Positions 23,739-25,440 of a stretch of 25,440 nucleotides of DNA are shown here, piece by piece (positions within the stretch are counted from its first letter, which is position 1; the number at the start of each line of letters is the position of its first letter). The stretch comes from CAZKUN01 sp964555935 (lineage in GTDB: Bacteria > Armatimonadota > Zipacnadia > Zipacnadales > VGFC01). A program made the position numbers and the translations under genes. The notes below the pieces were generated by a model. It was given only the letters and a program-made list of their open reading frames with translations, did no database searches and was not told the origin of the DNA. Location: the NCBI GenBank assembly GCA_964555935.1, contig CAZKUN010000129.1, forward strand, positions 1 through 25,440, read 5' to 3'.

Positions 23739-25440
23739 CGGGCTTGCTCCTTGTCTAGCGACTGGGTCATTTGGTCACGGTACTCGGCGGGCGGGCGACC
23801 CCACTCGTTGAGGCGGCGTACCTGGTTCCTCCCGCAGAGGTCGATGAAGCGGTCGAGGAGCACGCGGCGCTCATCAACGCTGCCATAGCGGAGTTCAAGT
23901 TGGGCGAACATGAGCGGCATCCGGGCGCGCTCGACGCGGGCGAGGGTGTCGTCGTCATCGACGGCGTAAGCTCCGGCTTCATCGAAGAGGGCATTGTACT
24001 CAGCGACGAGATCCTCGGTGAGGTAGCTGTCCTTGGCCGCTCCCGGGCCGCCGTAGATGGAAAGCGGCGCCGCCGACCTGGCGAGGCTCGTGTGCATGAG
24101 GTCGACGTACTCGCGGATGGGCTGGGCGGCCAGGCCGAAGTACCCCGCGAAGAAGTCATCCATCACGCGGTCGATGTCGCAGTCTGGGTTCCAGAGCAGC
24201 TTCGCGAGCATGTAACTGCGAAGCTCGGCGAACTCGTCGCCCACCTCGCGGCTGCCTTGGGCGAACATGCCCTTCGCGCCGTGCTCGACGAAGAACTGCA
24301 CGTTGGGCTGCAGGACGCGCAGGTTTGGGAAGGGGCTGACGAGGTTCGAGAACTGGACGACGTAATCCCAGATGAAGATGTTGTCCGAGAGCTCCGACCA
24401 GTTGATGACATCATCGCGGAAGGCCGCGCTCTCGGGATCGTCGCCGAGCGGCCGGCTGCGGTTGCACTCGATGCTGCAGAGCATGATGAGCACGTTGTCG
24501 GCGGGCTTGAGGGTCTTAGGCGGGCGGCGGGTGTATTGGTATGAGAGCGCTGAGATGGTCTTGTCCGGGAAGCGCGCGGCGAGCATGTTGGTGAACTCGA
24601 GGACCGAGCCCATCGGCGTGCCCTCGCGCTCGTCGACCGCGCGGCAGTTCTCACACTCACACGCGCCGCCCCAGTCCATCTGGCTGACGGAGAAGTAATG
24701 CGCATCGGGGTTGGCGGCCATTCGCTCCATGAGCGAGGCGACGGTCACCTCGAAGACCTCGGAGTTGGTCAGGCAGAGCTGTTTCGCCTGGCGCTTGCCG
24801 TCGACGAGGGAGAAGTACTCCGGGTTTGACTCGAGGTACTTATCGGGCGGGACGACGGTGAAGAAGCTGTGGCACCACATGTCCCAATCGCGATGCCGCT
24901 CGCTCACCATCTTGTTGCCCTCGACGATGCTCGCGTTGCCGTTGAGCCGGTTGCGGCGCGCGTAATCCGGGTCCATCGCCTCGGCCTGGTAGACCTCGCG
25001 GAAGGCGAGGGCGGGCGACTGCGTGTCGTCGATGACGTCGATGGTCAGCGGGTCCCGTTTGGGGATCACAGAAACGCCCGGCGCGACCCATCGGCACCCG
25101 AGATGATCCTCGAGGAAGCCGTAGACACCGTTGAGCGTACCCTCGTCCGTCGCGCCGGCGATGATGAGGCTCTTGCCGACGGTACGGATCGAGTAGCCCT
25201 GGTCGCCGACCCCGCCGAGATCGATGGTGCAGTGGGCGTTCTTGCCGAGGACGATCTCCTTCGCCGAGGCTTTCCGGCTGTCGTCGCCCACTTCGAGCGC
25301 GGTGCCGGTGATCTCGCGGAGGTGGTATTGGAGTTCAGATGCGGCGAGCCGGAGCGTGTCGGAGGCGTCTGCCGCAATGACGATGCGATAGGGGCTCTTG
25401 CCCTTCTTCGCGATGGTGAGCGTTTGCGGGGAAGCGCAGG
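23735..25440 (-). CDS. DUF4838 / alpha-glucuronidase-like protein, 5' end beyond window
   Basis: The frame is open from the right edge through to the stop at 23735. It gives 567 residues in the window and continues upstream. A GTG at 25291 is in frame, but the 49 codons before it look like genuine protein (AASELQYHLREITG), as in the N-terminal domain of GH67-like enzymes. It is therefore internal and not the start. The body carries typical DUF4838 features: WCHSFFTVVPPDKYLESNPEY, a CECENC segment, an IWDYVVQFSN stretch and EHGAKGMFAQGS. The first visible residues, CASPQ, could be the end of a signal peptide or a lipidated cysteine. It is likely an exported carbohydrate-active protein; no activity can be assigned. 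Its stop overlaps the downstream LamG gene start by ATGA. Confidence 0.85.
   Translation of the reverse strand, partial: CASPQTLTIAKKGKSPYRIVIAADASDTLRLAASELQYHLREITGTALEVGDDSRKASAKEIVLGKNAHCTIDLGGVGDQGYSIRTVGKSLIIAGATDEGTLNGVYGFLEDHLGCRWVAPGVSVIPKRDPLTIDVIDDTQSPALAFREVYQAEAMDPDYARRNRLNGNASIVEGNKMVSERHRDWDMWCHSFFTVVPPDKYLESNPEYFSLVDGKRQAKQLCLTNSEVFEVTVASLMERMAANPDAHYFSVSQMDWGGACECENCRAVDEREGTPMGSVLEFTNMLAARFPDKTISALSYQYTRRPPKTLKPADNVLIMLCSIECNRSRPLGDDPESAAFRDDVINWSELSDNIFIWDYVVQFSNLVSPFPNLRVLQPNVQFFVEHGAKGMFAQGSREVGDEFAELRSYMLAKLLWNPDCDIDRVMDDFFAGYFGLAAQPIREYVDLMHTSLARSAAPLSIYGGPGAAKDSYLTEDLVAEYNALFDEAGAYAVDDDDTLARVERARMPLMFAQLELRYGSVDERRVLLDRFIDLCGRNQVRRLNEWGRPPAEYRDQMTQSLDKEQAR

Overview
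This is a GC-rich, densely packed bacterial window with 18 protein-coding genes, two of them cut by the window edges. No gap between genes exceeds about 180 bases. I see no tRNA, rRNA, CRISPR array, insertion sequence or phage gene. The mix of genes recalls environmental, polysaccharide-degrading bacteria of the Planctomycetota / Armatimonadota / Hydrogenedentota kind: a Tat-exported sulfatase, a LamG/CBM9/GH123-like multidomain secreted protein, a DUF4838 protein, type 2 OMP decarboxylase, GH4 and a non-pyrrolysine MttB homologue. That placement is an inference from gene content only.

Left block (1-8113, all minus strand). One probable operon runs leftward from about 8150: a glycyl-radical-enzyme activase, carB, pyrF, pyrB, argH, then the first 17 codons of an unidentified gene. 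It makes carbamoyl phosphate and spends it on pyrimidines, and argH finishes arginine. Two things are unusual. PyrB ends in a four-cysteine tail resembling the zinc domain of the regulatory chain PyrI. The leading gene is a two-ferredoxin-cluster activase whose glycyl radical partner is not in the window. The promoter in front of it is near-consensus and places the transcription start at the ATG, so the message is predicted to be leaderless.

Divergent junction (8114-8262). A second near-consensus promoter drives the plus-strand genes: an (alpha/alpha)6-barrel glycosidase-like protein overlapping a cupin, a small unknown protein and a lipoprotein peptidyl-prolyl isomerase. A perfect palindrome lies between the isomerase and a convergent Tat-exported metallophosphatase.

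Middle block (12049-19941, plus strand). It holds a Tat-exported sulfatase, then tdh-kbl (threonine to glycine plus acetyl-CoA), a GH4 glycosidase, an MttB-superfamily methyltransferase, a two-helix PepSY_TM-like membrane protein and an ethylbenzene-dehydrogenase-gamma-like haem protein carrying a CxxxCH motif. From tdh onward these genes are almost contiguous, and the last two overlap by ATGA. The MttB homologue followed by a membrane/periplasmic haem pair is the most system-like unexplained arrangement here.

Right block (19950-25440, minus strand). A DUF4838 / alpha-glucuronidase-like gene, running off the right edge, overlaps by ATGA a 1262-residue secreted protein (LamG-LamG-CBM9-carboxypeptidase-regulatory-GH123/DUF4091-like). 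Together they look like a two-gene glycan-degradation unit.
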